The notes below the pieces were generated by a model. It was not told the DNA's origin. It made no database searches and worked only from the letters and a program-made list of their open reading frames with translations. The position numbers and the translations under genes are program-made. Shown one piece after another: positions 19,300-21,223 of a stretch of 21,223 nucleotides of DNA. The stretch lies in NCBI GenBank assembly GCA_009801015.1, contig VHZZ01009247.1:6771-27993 (forward strand), read 5' to 3'. Source of the DNA: Silene noctiflora. Its lineage: Eukaryota; Streptophyta; Magnoliopsida; Caryophyllales; Caryophyllaceae. Every line of letters begins with the position of its first letter. The first letter of the stretch is position 1.

Positions 19300-19531
19300 A
19301 ATGCTGGAGAAATGAGAAGAACGATTTTTCTGAAACTGCTGGCAAGAGTTTGAATCTCCTTATATTGGTTGGGAGCAAATCCTAGAGGAACTTGAGGTTT
19401 GAATCCGCTTGCATTAGTTGGAAGCAAAATCGCAGCAGGAGGTTAGTAGAATATGCTGGGGAGATAATAGGAGAACGAACTTTCTGAAAATCGTCTTAAA
19501 ATAATAAGCTTGCATTAGTTGGAAGCAAATT
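19300..19531. repeat. Imperfect tandem repeats, about 150-bp unit
   Basis: The block ATGCTGG(A/G)GA, GAGAA(GAA)CGA, TTTCTGAAA, then CTTGCATTAGTTGGAAGCAA occurs twice (about 19301-19381 and 19453-19531). An extra copy of its last part lies at 19399-19431. The three tail copies are near 19350, 19399 and 19501. Confidence 0.7.
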
Positions 19532-19741
19532 ATCTTGGTCAAAGAATACATGGGTTGTTCGCAATAATGTGCTCTGCCGGGAAATAAATGTGTACAATCC
19601 GTTGGGGAAAAGGTAGATCTAACAAGAAACTATATTCGTGGAACATATCTTTGCGAAAATACCTCGAAACGTGTAAAGAAACATTTCAAACGAATAGGAT
19701 CAAAGGTTGGACCCACAAGTAACGAACTTGTAACGACCTGA

Positions 19742-19800
19742 AAGCAAACACTGCTGGGGAAAGAGCGCAGCAGGTCCTGCATTGTCTCCCAAGCTTGTCC
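19742..19800. repeat. GC-rich hairpin motif, copy d
   Basis: CTGCTG (19751-19756) pairs with CAGCAG (19768-19773) around GGGAAAGAGCG. The motif continues with GGTCCTGCATTGTCTCC, in register with copies a to c. This copy lies outside the LTR, on the internal side of the polypurine tract. Confidence 0.5.
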
Positions 19801-19935
19801 AAGTTTGATAAAAACCGGAATTAAGCGCGATACAGTGCTTCACTCCATTTCGACATTTCGTCTTTCAACAACACAAAATCACTCAAAATCTTCATCAATC
19901 ATCATCATTTGATCAATCAAAACTCGCCCTAGACC

Positions 19936-20954
19936 ATGATTAATCCAGGTATGCATCTCTTCCTTTGCTTTAATCGCATTTGTAGCTTGATTTGAGTATT
20001 GAAATTAGGGTTTATGTACCCAATGTGTCGAAAATTTGGGGCTTTTGCCTCAAATACATTTGTTCTTTGAAATTGGCATTAGAATTGAGTAGTAGACCTT
20101 GCTAGGATCATAACCATGTGTTCACTTCGAATTTTCATCAAGTATTGATGAAAGGTAACAAAATGTGACGGTTTTAGGCTAAAACCGCTTAAGTGGTTTG
20201 AAAATGACCTTAAATTAGTCGAAAATCAATGAAACTTGATGTTTTGGAATCCTTGGATTATGGGTAAACTTGCTATCATGTCGGAATTTCAATTTGTGAC
20301 TACTCATCCGGGACACTTTTTGTATTGGTTTAGGCTATTTATAGCGAAATAATGCCGAATTTTTTACTCGTCGTCGTCATCAGGCATGTTTAAGATACGT
20401 AGGAACGTAGCATAACGTACTTGTCCATTTTTTTTGGAAACAAACTCAAAATGATTCAAAATTTAGCTTGAAAACGGCCTAGAAATGGCCCGAAATGACT
20501 CGAAATGACTTGAAATGCTCACTTTTACAGAGGATATTCCTTCGACGTCCGGATGTGACTTCATAGATGTTGACCTTGAGCCTTCCTCATCTCATGTGGT
20601 GCACATGGGCATCCAAGAGGATGAGGCGGTGGAGGAGGAGCTGCCCAGGAGGGCAAGTCTTAGGAGAGGTGGTCGTCAGCCTGCTCGGGCACCTGAGTGG
20701 GCTGACAAATGGGATGCTCACCATCTCATTTGAGCCGCGGAGAGGCACTTGCCGTACCGAACGGTAAGGAGTCTCTTAAGCTTTCAAATTTTCGATTTAC
20801 TAACTTTTTAATCTTCTTTTCTTTTCAAGAAAAAACACTTTGACTAACATATAATGTTTGAATTTTGCTGGAGGCTGGCAACATGAGGTCGTTCTCGGGG
20901 TATACGACCATGATGGAGGCCTATGAGAAGTTGACGTAGGAGGAGAGAGGCATT
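19936..20954 (+). pseudogene. Spliced additional ORF, antisense to the Tat-like element, degenerate and interrupted
   Basis: Exon 1 (19936-19948) encodes MINP plus one base and ends at a GTATGC donor. Exon 2 (20531-20763) follows a TTTACAG acceptor and restores the phase (EDIPSTSG). It runs to LPYRT before a GTAAGG donor, with one in-frame TGA at 20731 (a CGA to TGA change would explain it). Exon 3 starts about 20874 in phase, encodes AGNMRSFSGYTTMMEAYEKL, then meets TAG at 20937 (CAG to TAG). It is cut at 20955 by a copia-like LTR. The visible protein has an acidic, then Arg-rich N-terminal part (RRASLRRGGRQPARAPEW). Tat-lineage elements are known to carry extra ORFs, some antisense and some with a plant mobile domain. 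I see no diagnostic domain here, so the function is open. A short host-derived gene is the alternative. Confidence 0.55.
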
Positions 20955-21223
20955 TGTTGAGTCACATATTTATATATGTTTGTGTTTTGATGATGACAAG
21001 TATACATTTGCTTTTAACCGTGTGCTCAGTTTTTATAGTATGATTTATAAATTGATGCAAAGAACTGGGATTATGTCAAAGTCAAGCATGCTTCATTATC
21101 AAGCGTTTAGACAAGGTCAAATAGTCAAGCTTCGATAATCTCAAGAGTAGATCAAGTTTTACTAAAAGATGAAGTCTACGTTGAAGATCTCCAGGAAGAT
21201 TTGGTCATAGTATATTGTCATCT
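20955..21223 (+). mobile_element. 5' part of a Ty1/copia-like LTR (runs off the window)
   Basis: TGTTGAGTCACATATTTATA, then GTGTTTTGATGATGACAAGTA, is typical of the start of long copia LTRs of the SIRE/Maximus type. It begins inside exon 3 of the degenerate ORF, after GGCATT. The right end, the primer-binding site and any target duplication lie outside the window, so a solo LTR cannot be told from a full element. Confidence 0.65.

Larger units (their letters stand above)
19046..19935 (-). mobile_element. 3' internal (untranslated) region of the Retand/Tat-like element
   Basis: This stretch lies upstream of the polypurine tract on the minus strand and has no supported coding frame in that direction. 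It holds locally repeated blocks (19300-19531) and hairpin motif copy d. Its far end (about 19840-19935) reads on the plus strand as an AC/TC-rich leader before the antisense ORF. Repeats between the antisense ORF and the 3' LTR are known from Retand-type elements; the match to that family is my inference. Confidence 0.5.

Overview
This is nuclear DNA from a flowering plant. The evidence is two intron-rich protein-coding genes with GT–AG splice sites and AT-rich introns, several classes of plant LTR retrotransposon, inverted-repeat elements and microsatellites. The protein phosphatase gene is of a type conserved across eudicots. The Tat-lineage (Retand/Ogre-like) retroelement on the right, and a small inverted-repeat element with TTAAGACGG motifs, remind me of Caryophyllales genomes. 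That taxonomic guess is weak and rests on memory.

Layout. 1-290: trinucleotide microsatellite and degenerate TGAAC-type repeats. 290-1960: a composite repeat in which two direct repeats of about 300 bp flank a foldback element with arms of about 215 bp. 1961-3200: AT-rich intergenic DNA. 3522-5361 (+): a four-exon gene for a 169-residue, very basic, probably coiled-coil protein I cannot name. 5759-7759: a 2,001-bp solo LTR with a perfect 5-bp target-site duplication (TTGTC). It fills the space between two convergent genes. 8075-16093 (-): an apparently intact ten-exon gene for a PP2C-family Ser/Thr phosphatase of 364 residues. All its exons join in frame and the catalytic motifs are present. 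Its introns hold a 7-bp minisatellite, a CA repeat and a small LTR remnant.

16650-21223: mostly nested transposons. Upstream of the phosphatase lies a MITE-like inverted repeat. Next comes a Retand/Tat-like Ty3/gypsy remnant in minus orientation: leader, primer-binding-like site, an LTR of about 2.1 kb with a TATA box, polypurine tract, and a repeat-rich 3' untranslated region. On the opposite (+) strand starts a spliced additional ORF. It has one in-frame stop and is broken by a Ty1/copia-like LTR that starts at 20955 and runs off the window.

How the parts work together. The two host genes are convergent and show no operon-like link. The rest reflects transposon history. The most interesting parts are the direct-repeat/foldback/direct-repeat structure, the LTR flanked on both sides by internal retroelement sequence, a GC-rich hairpin motif repeated four times across that retroelement, and its antisense spliced ORF. 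I found no tRNA, rRNA, CRISPR array or prokaryotic-type system.
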